Positions 31,671 to 41,021 of a DNA stretch of 63,818 nucleotides are shown in pieces. Under the pieces are notes generated by a model that did no database searches, was not told where the DNA came from, and saw nothing but the letters and a program-made list of their open reading frames with translations. The position numbers were made by a program, and so were the translations under genes. Position 1 is the stretch's first letter. Each line of letters starts with the position of its first letter. Origin of the DNA: an uncultured Actinomyces sp. GTDB lineage: Bacteria > Actinomycetota > Actinomycetes > Actinomycetales > Actinomycetaceae. The DNA is taken from the NCBI GenBank assembly GCA_900541895.1, contig UWSI01000008.1, positions 1 to 63,818 on the forward strand, given 5' to 3'.

Positions 31671-34078
31671 CCTCTACTGCACAAGCTCCTAACCTTGCTC
31701 AGGGACTAACTGGGTCCGAAGTAAAGATCCGCGAAGAAGCAGGCAAGCTGAACATCACTAAGCTCCCCTCATCGCGATCGCTGGCATCGATTATCCGCGC
31801 AAATGTCTTGACGCTTTTTAATGCGATATTGAGCATCGCAATGGTCATCGTGATCATCTTCGGGTCCTGGCAGGATGCCGTTTTCGGTGCGATTATGATC
31901 ATTAACGCGGTTATTGGAATTTTCTCCGAACTTCGTGCGAAGAAAACACTGGACGATCTTGCAATCGTCGACGCCCCTCGGGCGAAGGTCCGACGCGATG
32001 GGCACACCGAGGAAATTGACGTTCAACGCATTGTTCTCGACGACATTGTCGAGCTTTCACTCGGCGATCAAATTGCGGCTGACGGCGAGGTCGTAGAAGT
32101 TTCCGGTTTGGAAATTGACGAATCGATGCTCACTGGTGAATCTCGTCCGGTTCTCAAGCAGGTTGGTGATCGTGTTCTTGCCGGAACATCCGTCGTTTCA
32201 GGTTCTGGTGTGATGCATGTGCAAGCAGTCGGTTCGGATCTGTACGCGCAGGGGATTGCACGTCATGCGCGGACTTTCTCTCTTGCCACTTCTGAGATCC
32301 AACAGGGTATTAATAAGATTCTGCGCGTTATCTCGATTGCTCTGCCTCCAATTATCCTTTTGACGCTCTGGTCGCAAACGCGAATTGCAGGAGAAGCTAC
32401 CCCTTACGCGTGGCAACACGCATTGGTTCTTGCTGTTGCAAGCGTTGTCGGAATGATTCCACAGGGACTGGTGCTTCTTACTTCCATGAACTTCGCGATC
32501 GGTTCAGCGACCTTGGCGCGGAAAGGTGCTCTTGTTCAGGAGCTTCCAGCAGTTGAAGTGCTGGCTCGCGTTGACGCACTGTGTCTGGATAAAACCGGCA
32601 CGCTTACAACCGGTGGAATTAGATTGCGCTCCTTGGAGATCCTCGATCGACAGCGAGAAGATGAGCTCTTCCGTGCGCTGTGGGCGCTCAACGACGATGA
32701 AACAAATGCAACCGCGCGAGCGATCAAAGAGTATTTGCTCAATAGGGGAGAGCTTCCGCAGAAAGATACTCAACCGTCGCGAACTATTCCCTTCTCCTCT
32801 GAACGCAAATGGGCAGCGTGGGTCACACATAGTGCATCAATCGTCATGGGTGCCCCTGAGATGCTTATTGACCACGTTGAAAACCTCGCAAGTCTTCGAG
32901 CTGATATTCGTTCGTATGCGAGTGAGGGCTTGAGAGTATTAGTCGTCGTTCGCTATGACGAGGCCATTGAAGACCACATCCTTCCGACAAATCCAACGGC
33001 TCTCGCCCTCCTGGTTTTGGAAGAAGACTTGCGCGATGATGCTACCGAAACCCTCGCTTACTTCCGCCGCCAAGGTGTGCGTGTACGCATTATTTCGGGT
33101 GATAGTCCGACTACGGTTGCCGCACTAGCCGCACAGGTCGGACTGCGTTCACCTAATGGCGACGCTCCTCACGCATTTGACGCCCGGAATCTCCCTCAGG
33201 ATCCAACGTCTGCTGAATTCCTCTCTATCGTTGAGGCGACAGATGTTTTCGGACGTGTTACCCCCGAACAGAAACGTGCGCTGGTTAAGGCTCTGCAAAC
33301 GCAGAAGCACTGTGTTGCCATGACGGGCGATGGTGTCAATGACGCGCTCGCACTCAAAGATGCTGATTTGGGTATCGCGATGGGCAATGGCGCAGCAGCA
33401 ACCAAGGCCGTTTCACAGTTGGTTTTGGTTGATCAAAAGTTTTCGGTGCTCCCCAGTGTTTTGGCCGAAGGGCGTCGCATCATGGCCAATATGGAACGCG
33501 TGTCATCGCTTTTCTTGGCAAAGACGACCTACGCGACACTTTTTGTCATTCTCAGTGCAATTTTTGCGTGGCGTTATCCTTTCTTGCCGCGGCATTTTAC
33601 GTATGTCGACACTCTGACTATTGGTGTTCCTGCTTTCTTCATTGCCTTAGGCCCCAACAATCGTCGTTATGTCCCGGGTTTTCTGTCTCGAACTTTGTCG
33701 CTGGCAATTCCCAGTGGCATCGTTCTGGGGGTTGCGGCTCTTGCTGTCTATTCTTCAGTCGGTAACGGTACGGTACTCGGTTCTACTGCGGCCGCAATGA
33801 CGGTTCTAATAGCAGGATTGTGGCTTTTATCGATCACAGCACGACCACTGGTACCGTGGCGCATAGTTTTGATCTGCGCTATGGCTATAGCGGGAGTTTT
33901 GGGTGTTCTCCTTCCCTTTGCTCGAGCCTTCTTTGCCTTCCAATGGCCCTCGGCCTCGTTGTGGCTGACGGTTATCGGATCAGGACTTGCTGCCGGCCTC
34001 GTCATCGAGGCATTCTCGCGGGTGCTCTACATGGGTAAGCTTCGCGAAGCAGAGTCCGAAGGCCATTCCATAGACTAA
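31667..34078 (+). CDS. P-type cation-transporting ATPase (CtpE-like)
   Basis: An 803-residue P-type ATPase. The actuator motif is MLTGESRP, the phosphorylation loop is CLDKTGTLT (Asp near residue 310), and the hinge is MTGDGVNDALALKDADLGIAMG. About ten membrane helices are visible, with MIPQGLVLLT in helix 4, and no N-terminal heavy-metal-binding domain. Length and layout match mycobacterial CtpE, a calcium-linked pump, and differ from copper or zinc pumps, which carry CPC in helix 4. An ATGA overlap with terC shows translational coupling, so it falls under the same manganese riboswitch. Mn2+ or Ca2+ export is the likely job. The C-terminal domain is hydrophobic with a short acidic tail. Confidence 0.88.
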   Translation: MTSTAQAPNLAQGLTGSEVKIREEAGKLNITKLPSSRSLASIIRANVLTLFNAILSIAMVIVIIFGSWQDAVFGAIMIINAVIGIFSELRAKKTLDDLAIVDAPRAKVRRDGHTEEIDVQRIVLDDIVELSLGDQIAADGEVVEVSGLEIDESMLTGESRPVLKQVGDRVLAGTSVVSGSGVMHVQAVGSDLYAQGIARHARTFSLATSEIQQGINKILRVISIALPPIILLTLWSQTRIAGEATPYAWQHALVLAVASVVGMIPQGLVLLTSMNFAIGSATLARKGALVQELPAVEVLARVDALCLDKTGTLTTGGIRLRSLEILDRQREDELFRALWALNDDETNATARAIKEYLLNRGELPQKDTQPSRTIPFSSERKWAAWVTHSASIVMGAPEMLIDHVENLASLRADIRSYASEGLRVLVVVRYDEAIEDHILPTNPTALALLVLEEDLRDDATETLAYFRRQGVRVRIISGDSPTTVAALAAQVGLRSPNGDAPHAFDARNLPQDPTSAEFLSIVEATDVFGRVTPEQKRALVKALQTQKHCVAMTGDGVNDALALKDADLGIAMGNGAAATKAVSQLVLVDQKFSVLPSVLAEGRRIMANMERVSSLFLAKTTYATLFVILSAIFAWRYPFLPRHFTYVDTLTIGVPAFFIALGPNNRRYVPGFLSRTLSLAIPSGIVLGVAALAVYSSVGNGTVLGSTAAAMTVLIAGLWLLSITARPLVPWRIVLICAMAIAGVLGVLLPFARAFFAFQWPSASLWLTVIGSGLAAGLVIEAFSRVLYMGKLREAESEGHSID

Positions 34079-34096
34079 ACGTGAAGCAAAGCATAA

Positions 34097-34112
34097 AAGA
34101 ACACATGTTCGA
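34097..34112 (+). promoter_or_regulatory. LexA (SOS) box upstream of uvrA
   Basis: AAGAACACATGTTCGA contains the core GAAC-N4-GTTCGA of the actinobacterial LexA box (TCGAAC-N4-GTTCGA), with mismatches only at the first two positions. It lies about 34 nt ahead of the start codon and overlaps the expected -35 region, so it is placed for repression. Confidence 0.72.
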
Positions 34113-34133
34113 CCAAAGCAATGCGTCAACACG

Positions 34134-34145
34134 TAAACTAGTGGA
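34134..34145 (+). promoter_or_regulatory. Putative -10 box for leaderless uvrA
   Basis: TAAACT at 34134-34139, 6 nt before the GTG at 34146. A -35-like TTCGAC at 34108 lies inside the LexA box. Confidence 0.55.
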
Positions 34146-37001
34146 GTGCATGATCAGTTAATTGTCCGTGGTGCCCGCGAGCATAACCTCAAGGGTGTTG
34201 ACCTTGAACTTCCCCGTGGCTCGATGATTGTTTTCACCGGTTTATCGGGATCGGGTAAGTCGTCTCTTGCCTTCGACACGATTTTTGCAGAAGGACAGAG
34301 ACGATACGTTGAATCACTGTCTTCATATGCGCGTCAGTTTTTGGGACAGATGGATAAGCCTGATGTTGATTTCATCGAGGGGCTCTCTCCAGCAGTGTCA
34401 ATCGACCAGAAATCTACTTCGCGTAATCCGCGTTCGACAGTCGGCACGATCACCGAAATCCACGACTACTTGCGTCTATTATTTGCGCGCGCTGGGGTAG
34501 CCCACTGTCCAGTGTGTGGAGCTCGTATTCAAGCTCAGACTCCCCAGCAGATTGTTGACCGTGTGCGCTCGCTTCCTGAAGGAACCCGCTTCCAGGTTGT
34601 TTCGCCTGTTGTTCGAGGCCGCAAGGGGGAATATCAGGACCTTCTCGAAGAACTCAGGGCATCTGGCTATGTGCGAGCAATTATCGATGGTCAATTACTT
34701 CGACTTGAAGATGTCCCTCCGCTAGAGAAGAAGCTCAAGCACACGATTGAAGTCGTTGTTGACCGTCTTGTCGTACGTGAGGGTGTCCGTCAGCGCTTAA
34801 CCGACTCCGTTGAAACAGCACTACGTCTTTCTGACGGCTTGGTGATTATTGACTGCATCGATTTGGATGAGTCAGATCCTGATCGTCGACGTAAATACTC
34901 TGAAAAGCGTTCGTGCCCCAACGACCATCCTTTGACGTTGGATGAAATCGAACCGCGAACTTTCTCCTTTAACGCCCCCTACGGTGCGTGCCCCGAGTGT
35001 TCGGGCTTGGGCTCGAAGCTTGAAGTTGATCCTGAACTTGTCGTGCCCGATGAGGAACTCTCGCTCAACCAAGGCGCAGTGATTGTTTGGAACTCGAATT
35101 TTAAGTATCACCGACACCTTCTGGAAGCCTTGGCAAAAGAGCTCGGTTTTTCCATGGACACACCGTGGAAAGATCTTCCCAAGAAGGTTAAGGATGCAAT
35201 CCTCAACGGTCGAAACTACGAAGTAAAAGTTAAATTCCGTAACCGTTGGGGGCGAGAACGTTCGTATACGACTGGTTTCGAGGGCGCGCTCACCTACATC
35301 CAGCGCAAAAAAGAAGAGACTGAGTCGCAGCTGGTCATTGATCGTATGGATTCGTACATGCGTGAAGTCCCCTGTAGCGCGTGTCAAGGAGCCAGATTAC
35401 GTCCCGAGGTCCTGGCAGTTACTATCGGTGATCTTTCAATCGCACAGCTTTCGGATTTGTCGATTAGCGATGCAAAAGACTTCCTCGACAGTGTTACTTT
35501 AGAAGAACGTTTTTCCGTCATCGCCGCACCGATTCTCACAGAAATTCAAGCGCGATTGAACTTCCTGGTCGATGTTGGCCTATCTTATCTGACGCTCTCC
35601 CGTGGAGCTGCAACTCTTTCCGGAGGAGAGGCCCAACGAATTCGTTTAGCAACCCAAATCGGTTCCGGCCTTGTCGGAGTTTTGTATGTCCTTGATGAGC
35701 CTTCGATTGGTCTTCACCAGCGTGATAACCGCAAGCTCATCGCGACCTTGGAACACCTACGTGATCTCGGAAATACCCTGATCGTTGTCGAACATGATGA
35801 AGAGACCATCGAGGCTGCTGACTGGATCGTTGACGTGGGCCCGGGAGCCGGTGAAAACGGTGGCTGGATCGTTCACAGTGGAACTCTTGAGGAACTTAAA
35901 AAGAATAAACGCTCTTTAACCGGTCAATATCTCAGTGGAAAACGTTCGATTGTTATCCCTCAATCTCGCAGGGAGCGTGATCCCAAGCGCCAGATTACGG
36001 TGAAGGGCGCGCGCGAAAACAATCTCAAAGACGTTACGGTGTCCTTCCCTCTTTCGACTTTCACAGCGGTGACAGGCGTATCGGGCTCGGGTAAATCTAC
36101 CCTGGTCAATCAAATTCTTTATCGATCCTTAGCTAGCCGTTTGAACGGAGCACGTCTTGTGCCCGGACGCCATCGTTCTGTTGTAGGAACTGATGGCCTT
36201 GATAAGGTCGTGCATGTCGACCAATCGCCTATCGGTCGCACACCGCGGTCAAATCCGGCCACCTACACGGGAGTCTGGGATCAAATTCGTAAGCTCTTTG
36301 CTGAAGTCCCTGAGGCAAAGCTTCGCGGTTATGGTCCCGGGCGTTTCTCCTTCAACGTGAAGGGGGGACGGTGCGAGTCCTGTAAGGGAGATGGAACCCT
36401 CAAGATTGAGATGAACTTCCTTCCCGATGTTTACGTCCCCTGCGAGGTTTGCCATGGTGCACGGTACAACCGTGAGACTTTGGAGATTCTCTACAAAGGT
36501 AAGAGCGTCGCAGATGTCCTCAATATGCCTATTGCCGAGGCCGCTGAGTTCTTTGCTCCAATCTCGCGGATTGCCCGTCACCTGAACACCTTGGTTGAAG
36601 TTGGTTTGGGCTACGTACGACTTGGTCAAGCTGCGACAACTCTATCTGGTGGGGAAGCGCAGCGCGTCAAGCTCGCATCGGAGCTGCAACGCCGGTCGAC
36701 GGGGCTGACGGTGTATGTCCTAGACGAGCCAACTACTGGTCTGCACACTGAAGATATACGCAAACTCCTGCTCGTTCTCCAGAGCCTGGTCGATAAGGGC
36801 AATACAGTGATTGTTATCGAGCACAATCTTGACGTCATCAAGAGTGCCGACTGGGTCATCGACATGGGGCCTGAGGGGGGCAGTGGTGGCGGCACTGTCG
36901 TTGCAGAAGGAACCCCCGAAGAAGTCGCCAAGGTCCATGAATCATTCACAGGTCAGTTCCTTGCGGAGATTTTCGAGGCCTCTCAGCAGCAAGGAGCGTA
37001 A
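34146..37001 (+). CDS. uvrA: UvrABC excinuclease subunit A
   Basis: A 951-residue damage-sensing ATPase of nucleotide excision repair with two ABC cassettes. The first Walker A is GLSGSGKSS at about residue 31 and the second GVSGSGKST at about 645. Signature sequences are LSGGEAQRIRLA and LSGGEAQRVKLA. Zinc-finger cysteines appear as CPVCGA ... CPECSGLG, CSACQGARL and CESCKGDGTL ... CEVCHGAR. The GTG at 34146 is supported by the TANNNT box 6 nt upstream, as in uvrB and uvrC. It is the only uvr gene here with a recognisable SOS box. A bidirectional terminator follows. Confidence 0.98.
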   Translation: MHDQLIVRGAREHNLKGVDLELPRGSMIVFTGLSGSGKSSLAFDTIFAEGQRRYVESLSSYARQFLGQMDKPDVDFIEGLSPAVSIDQKSTSRNPRSTVGTITEIHDYLRLLFARAGVAHCPVCGARIQAQTPQQIVDRVRSLPEGTRFQVVSPVVRGRKGEYQDLLEELRASGYVRAIIDGQLLRLEDVPPLEKKLKHTIEVVVDRLVVREGVRQRLTDSVETALRLSDGLVIIDCIDLDESDPDRRRKYSEKRSCPNDHPLTLDEIEPRTFSFNAPYGACPECSGLGSKLEVDPELVVPDEELSLNQGAVIVWNSNFKYHRHLLEALAKELGFSMDTPWKDLPKKVKDAILNGRNYEVKVKFRNRWGRERSYTTGFEGALTYIQRKKEETESQLVIDRMDSYMREVPCSACQGARLRPEVLAVTIGDLSIAQLSDLSISDAKDFLDSVTLEERFSVIAAPILTEIQARLNFLVDVGLSYLTLSRGAATLSGGEAQRIRLATQIGSGLVGVLYVLDEPSIGLHQRDNRKLIATLEHLRDLGNTLIVVEHDEETIEAADWIVDVGPGAGENGGWIVHSGTLEELKKNKRSLTGQYLSGKRSIVIPQSRRERDPKRQITVKGARENNLKDVTVSFPLSTFTAVTGVSGSGKSTLVNQILYRSLASRLNGARLVPGRHRSVVGTDGLDKVVHVDQSPIGRTPRSNPATYTGVWDQIRKLFAEVPEAKLRGYGPGRFSFNVKGGRCESCKGDGTLKIEMNFLPDVYVPCEVCHGARYNRETLEILYKGKSVADVLNMPIAEAAEFFAPISRIARHLNTLVEVGLGYVRLGQAATTLSGGEAQRVKLASELQRRSTGLTVYVLDEPTTGLHTEDIRKLLLVLQSLVDKGNTVIVIEHNLDVIKSADWVIDMGPEGGSGGGTVVAEGTPEEVAKVHESFTGQFLAEIFEASQQQGA

Positions 37002-37050
37002 TCAAAGTAGCAGCGCAATCGATGTGCGCTGAAAAGCTGAGCTGAAAAGA

Positions 37051-37086
37051 GTTGTGTGGGCTTCCTAAAAGGGGAGCCCACACAAC
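37051..37086. terminator. Bidirectional terminator between uvrA and the acyl-CoA ligase gene
   Basis: A 15-bp stem with one G-U pair (GTTGTGTGGGCTTCC / GGGAGCCCACACAAC, 6-nt loop) placed between two convergent genes. It has no T-tract on either side. Confidence 0.75.
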
Positions 37087-37141
37087 ATTGAAAAGCAGTA
37101 CTTTTGCCTGAGAAAGTCAAACACTGTGACCTTGACAGAGG

Positions 37142-39055
37142 TTACTGTGCTTCGGGAGTTGTTCCCGATTCATAAAGCGCTTCAACCTCATCCGCAAAAT
37201 CAGCAAGAACCCGGCGCCTCTTGAGTTTCAATGATGGTGTCATATACCCGTTCTCAACAGTAAAGGCTGCGTTCACAATGCGGTAGCGACGGATTGATTC
37301 GGCCCGTGAAACTTGCTTATTTGCCCGCGCAATCGCACGTTCTAGAGACTCACGCACTGCGGGTAGCTCTGCAGCCTGAGCCGCATCGACAACAGGTTGT
37401 CCATGGGCGCGCAGCCATTCTGGAAGCATTTCCGTGTCGAGCGAAATCAGTGCTCCGATATATGGCCGATTGTCACCAACAACAATGATATTTGCAATTA
37501 ACGGATGGGTTGAAAGGGCATCTTCCAAAATTTCGGGGGAGACATTCTTCCCACCTGCGGTGACAATGAGCTCCTTCTTGCGGCCAGTGATACGGACGTG
37601 GCCTCGGTCATCAATCGAGGCAAGATCCCCGGTCTTAAACCAGCCATCGACAAAGGCCTCGGCAGTGGCCTCGGGAAGGTTATGGTAACCGCGGGAAACT
37701 GAAATTCCGCGGACTAAAAGTTCCCCATCGCTGGCCAGTTTCGCCTGGTTACCGGGCCATACGAAACCAACACTATCCGGCGGGAAATCCTGGGGGATCT
37801 CGACGCTGATGGGACCGGTAGTTTCGGAGAGTCCGTATCCCTGGAGCAAGGTCAGTCCGAGGCCTCGGTAGAAGTTTGCAAGGTCGAGGGCGAGGGGAGC
37901 GCCTCCAGAGATGATCGTATGAAGGTTTGGTCCAAGAATTGCCTTGACCTTCGACAGAACCAATGCGTCAGCAACACGCCCGCGAATCTTTAATAGAGCG
38001 GAAGGGCCGGGAGATGGAATCGCCGAGGCATCGGGCACGGGCGTGGTGTCTGGTAGGGGACCAGCAACTAAGGACTCGGGAAGAGGAGTATCCACATAGG
38101 CGCGCGACTGCGAAAGGGCGCGTGCTTGCTTTGCTGCCCAGGAAAACATTCGCCCCTTGAAACCGCCGCCGGCCTTGGCTGATGCCGCGTTATAGACCTT
38201 CTCCAAGACGCGTGGGACAACCAGAAGCATTGAGGGCTTGAAGGTCGCAATATCATCAACCAGGTTGCGTGTATCTGGCGAAAAGGCGACAACTCCCTGT
38301 CCCGAGAGCAAGCAGTACATGACAAAGCGTGCAAGTACGTGAGCCACGGGCAAAAATAGCAGCGAACGAGAGCGCGGGTCATTGATGAGAAGGGGAAGAA
38401 AATCGTAGGCCTGAAGCATGGGGCTGATGAAGTTCCCATGTGTGAGTACAACGCCTTTGGGGACCCCTGTGGTTCCGGAGGTGTAAATAATAGTGGCTTC
38501 ATCCTCAAGGTTGACGGCCTCGGTCCGCAGGCGCACTTCTTCGATTGGAACGTCGAGTCCGGCTTGGGCAAGCTCTCGCTGAGCTCCCTTATCAAGCGAG
38601 AGGAGATGACGAACCGAATCTGTCTTGACGGACTGAACAAGTTCGGCCTGCTGAGTCGTCGCGGTAATGACAATGCGGATATCTGCGTCCTTGAGGATGT
38701 GCTCAATTTGGACGGCAGAATCAGTTTCGTAGATCGGGACGGTGATCGCACCGCAGGACAGAGCGGCAACGTCAATGAGAGCCCACTCGTACGATGTGGG
38801 CGCCAAAATCGCAAGGTGCTCACCTGCTTCGAGCCCCAGGGCGATGAGGCCTCGAGCAATCGAATCAACATCCGAAAGGAATTGATCGATGGTAACCGGT
38901 CGCCAAGTGCCTACAGGTGAGCGACGCTCGATTGCGACCTGCCCAGGATGCTCTTGAGCTCGCAGGCGCAGCATCGATGGCAGATTCATCTCGGGGCTCG
39001 CCTCGCGAGTTGCAATCGCTTCCCAAGAGCCATCAGCAAGCCTGCGTACTGTCAT
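37142..39055 (-). CDS. Long-chain acyl-CoA ligase (AMP-forming), copy 1
   Basis: A 637-residue adenylating enzyme of the FadD15/FACS type that activates long-chain fatty acids to acyl-CoA. The AMP-binding motif is TIIYTSGTTGVPKGVVLTHGNF, the second core block is LLQGYGLSETTGP, the hinge is WFKTGDLASIDDRGHVRITGRKKELI, and the C-terminal LKLKRRRVLADF lies near the end. Compared with its neighbour it has an extra Pro/Ser/Asp-rich stretch of about 20 residues (PDTTPVPDASAIPSPGPS) before the conserved RVADALVL helix. The ATG has AAAGGGA upstream. It lies 33 bases after copy 2, so both are probably on one leftward mRNA. Confidence 0.93.
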   Translation of the reverse strand: MTVRRLADGSWEAIATREASPEMNLPSMLRLRAQEHPGQVAIERRSPVGTWRPVTIDQFLSDVDSIARGLIALGLEAGEHLAILAPTSYEWALIDVAALSCGAITVPIYETDSAVQIEHILKDADIRIVITATTQQAELVQSVKTDSVRHLLSLDKGAQRELAQAGLDVPIEEVRLRTEAVNLEDEATIIYTSGTTGVPKGVVLTHGNFISPMLQAYDFLPLLINDPRSRSLLFLPVAHVLARFVMYCLLSGQGVVAFSPDTRNLVDDIATFKPSMLLVVPRVLEKVYNAASAKAGGGFKGRMFSWAAKQARALSQSRAYVDTPLPESLVAGPLPDTTPVPDASAIPSPGPSALLKIRGRVADALVLSKVKAILGPNLHTIISGGAPLALDLANFYRGLGLTLLQGYGLSETTGPISVEIPQDFPPDSVGFVWPGNQAKLASDGELLVRGISVSRGYHNLPEATAEAFVDGWFKTGDLASIDDRGHVRITGRKKELIVTAGGKNVSPEILEDALSTHPLIANIIVVGDNRPYIGALISLDTEMLPEWLRAHGQPVVDAAQAAELPAVRESLERAIARANKQVSRAESIRRYRIVNAAFTVENGYMTPSLKLKRRRVLADFADEVEALYESGTTPEAQ

Positions 39056-39088
39056 GAGTATCCCTTTCGGTTGAATTGAGTTCAGCGT

Positions 39089-40948
39089 CTATCGCGCACG
39101 TCGGAAGAAGCGCCGGCGCTTTGCCGGGGCAGATTCAACTGGACCACCGTAAAGTTCGTCGACTTCATCTGCGAAATCATGCAGTACTTTTCCACGACGA
39201 AGCTTCATCGAGGGAGTCACGTAGCCGTTTTCGACAGTGAAGCTCGCATCAATGATTCGGAATTTGCGAATGGACTCCGCGCGAGAGACTGCCTTGTTGG
39301 CGCGGTCTACTGCGCGTTGGAGTGAAGCTTGTACTTCGGGAAGCTGGGCGGCCTCGAGTGGCGAGCAACGGGGAAGTCCGTGCTTACGCAGCCAATCTGG
39401 AAGCATCTCAGTGTCAAGGGTAAAGAGCGCACCGATAAATGGCCGCTGGTCGCCAACAACAATGACGTTTGCAATTAAGGGGTGAGTTGCCAGTGAATCT
39501 TCCAAAACCTCAGGAGAGACATTTTTGCCACCTGCGGTGACGATGAGTTCTTTCTTTCGTCCGGTAATTGAAAGCTGGCCGCTCTTTGAGATAGACCCTA
39601 AATCACCGGTATGGAACCACTCGCCATCGGGCATAACCTGGTGAGTTTGCTCAGGCAAGTGGTAGTAGCCGGGCATGACTGAAAGGCCTTTGACGAGGAT
39701 TTCTCCGTCTTTTGCGATCTTGATGAAGTTTCCCGGAAGCGGCAGGCCCACAGTGCCTACGGGGTTCTTTCCAACATGCTGAACAGCAATCGGTCCGGTT
39801 GTCTCGGAGAGACCGTACCCCTGGAGAAGTGTGATACCCATGCCCGCGTAGAACTGGGCAAGGTCGGTGGCTAAAGGAGCCCCACCGGAAACGATGTAGC
39901 GAAGATTCGGGCCAAGAATGGAACGGATTTTCTTTAGAACAAGTGCATCGGCAATGCCGTGGCGTGCCTTCTTCAGTAGGGAAGGCCCGAAAGTACGTTC
40001 TTGCGCAAGTGCATATGTGCGCGCCTGCTTGGCGCTCCATGCGAACATCTTGCCTTTGATTCCGCCCCCGGCTTTCGCGGAAGCGGCGTTGTAGACCTTT
40101 TCGAGCACACGCGGTACAACAAGCAGAACAGAGGGCTTGAAAGCCTGAATGTCGGGGAGGAGATTCTTAATATTTGGCGAGAATCCAAGGACACCCGCTC
40201 CAGAAAGCACGAGGTGCATCACGAGGCGTGCAAGAACATGTGCGACCGGAAGGAAGAGGAGCAGACGTGTATCAGGAGAGTCAATGATATCGCCAACAAC
40301 CTGACGTGCGCCCGCAATCGTCGCCAGGAAGTTTGCGTGGGTGAGAACAACTCCCTTGGGAACTCCGGTAGTTCCGGAGGTATAGATAATTGTTGCGATC
40401 GATGAAGAGTCCAGTGACGAACGGCGAGTTTTAACGTCGTCTATCGACACATGTTTGGCAGCGCGAGCGATGGTTCGCAATGCTCCCTGATCGAAACTGT
40501 CGATGGAACGTGTGAAAGTGGGGGCGACACTTCGAACTAGTTCTGCCTGTTGTGTCGTCGCAGTAAACACTTGAACGACATGGGCATCTTCGAGGATGTG
40601 GTGGATCTGTGCGGCCGAATCAGACTCATAGATTGGGACCGTAACAGCACCAATCGAGAGAAGAGAAAGGTCTAGCAGTAGCCATTCCATGGATGTGGAA
40701 GCGAGAATCGCGACCGAGTCTCCCGCTTCAATACCAAGGCCGACAAGTCCACAGGAGATGTACTCAACCTGACGTTGAAGTTCTGTAGCAGTGATATTAC
40801 GGGTTGCACCAACGGAGGAACGTGTCTCGATGACGACCTGATCCGGATGGGCAGAGGCTCGTGCAGCGAGCAGGTCGGGGAGCAGCTCGTGCGAAGAGAG
40901 CTTGAATTTCGGCTTGATCGTATACGAACCGTCACGCATGCGTTTCAT
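39089..40948 (-). CDS. Long-chain acyl-CoA ligase (AMP-forming), copy 2
   Basis: A 619-residue paralogue of the downstream gene, similar along its entire length: TIIYTSGTTGVPKGVVLTHANF, LLQGYGLSETTGPIA, WFHTGDLGSISKSGQLSITGRKKELIVTAGGKNVSPE and a matching C-terminal LRRGKVLHDFADEVDELY. It ends in a short basic tail (KRRRFFRRAR). The two copies look like a tandem duplication that has had time to diverge. The ATG is preceded by a CGGAGA ribosome binding site. Together they suggest active use of exogenous or recycled fatty acids; chain-length preference cannot be read from the sequence. Confidence 0.93.
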   Translation of the reverse strand: MKRMRDGSYTIKPKFKLSSHELLPDLLAARASAHPDQVVIETRSSVGATRNITATELQRQVEYISCGLVGLGIEAGDSVAILASTSMEWLLLDLSLLSIGAVTVPIYESDSAAQIHHILEDAHVVQVFTATTQQAELVRSVAPTFTRSIDSFDQGALRTIARAAKHVSIDDVKTRRSSLDSSSIATIIYTSGTTGVPKGVVLTHANFLATIAGARQVVGDIIDSPDTRLLLFLPVAHVLARLVMHLVLSGAGVLGFSPNIKNLLPDIQAFKPSVLLVVPRVLEKVYNAASAKAGGGIKGKMFAWSAKQARTYALAQERTFGPSLLKKARHGIADALVLKKIRSILGPNLRYIVSGGAPLATDLAQFYAGMGITLLQGYGLSETTGPIAVQHVGKNPVGTVGLPLPGNFIKIAKDGEILVKGLSVMPGYYHLPEQTHQVMPDGEWFHTGDLGSISKSGQLSITGRKKELIVTAGGKNVSPEVLEDSLATHPLIANVIVVGDQRPFIGALFTLDTEMLPDWLRKHGLPRCSPLEAAQLPEVQASLQRAVDRANKAVSRAESIRKFRIIDASFTVENGYVTPSMKLRRGKVLHDFADEVDELYGGPVESAPAKRRRFFRRAR

Positions 40949-41021
40949 GATGTCTCCGTTTCGGACCTGCAGTTACACGAGCAGACACTATGAATATAGC
41001 GTCTAATGGCGGCTATCTAGC

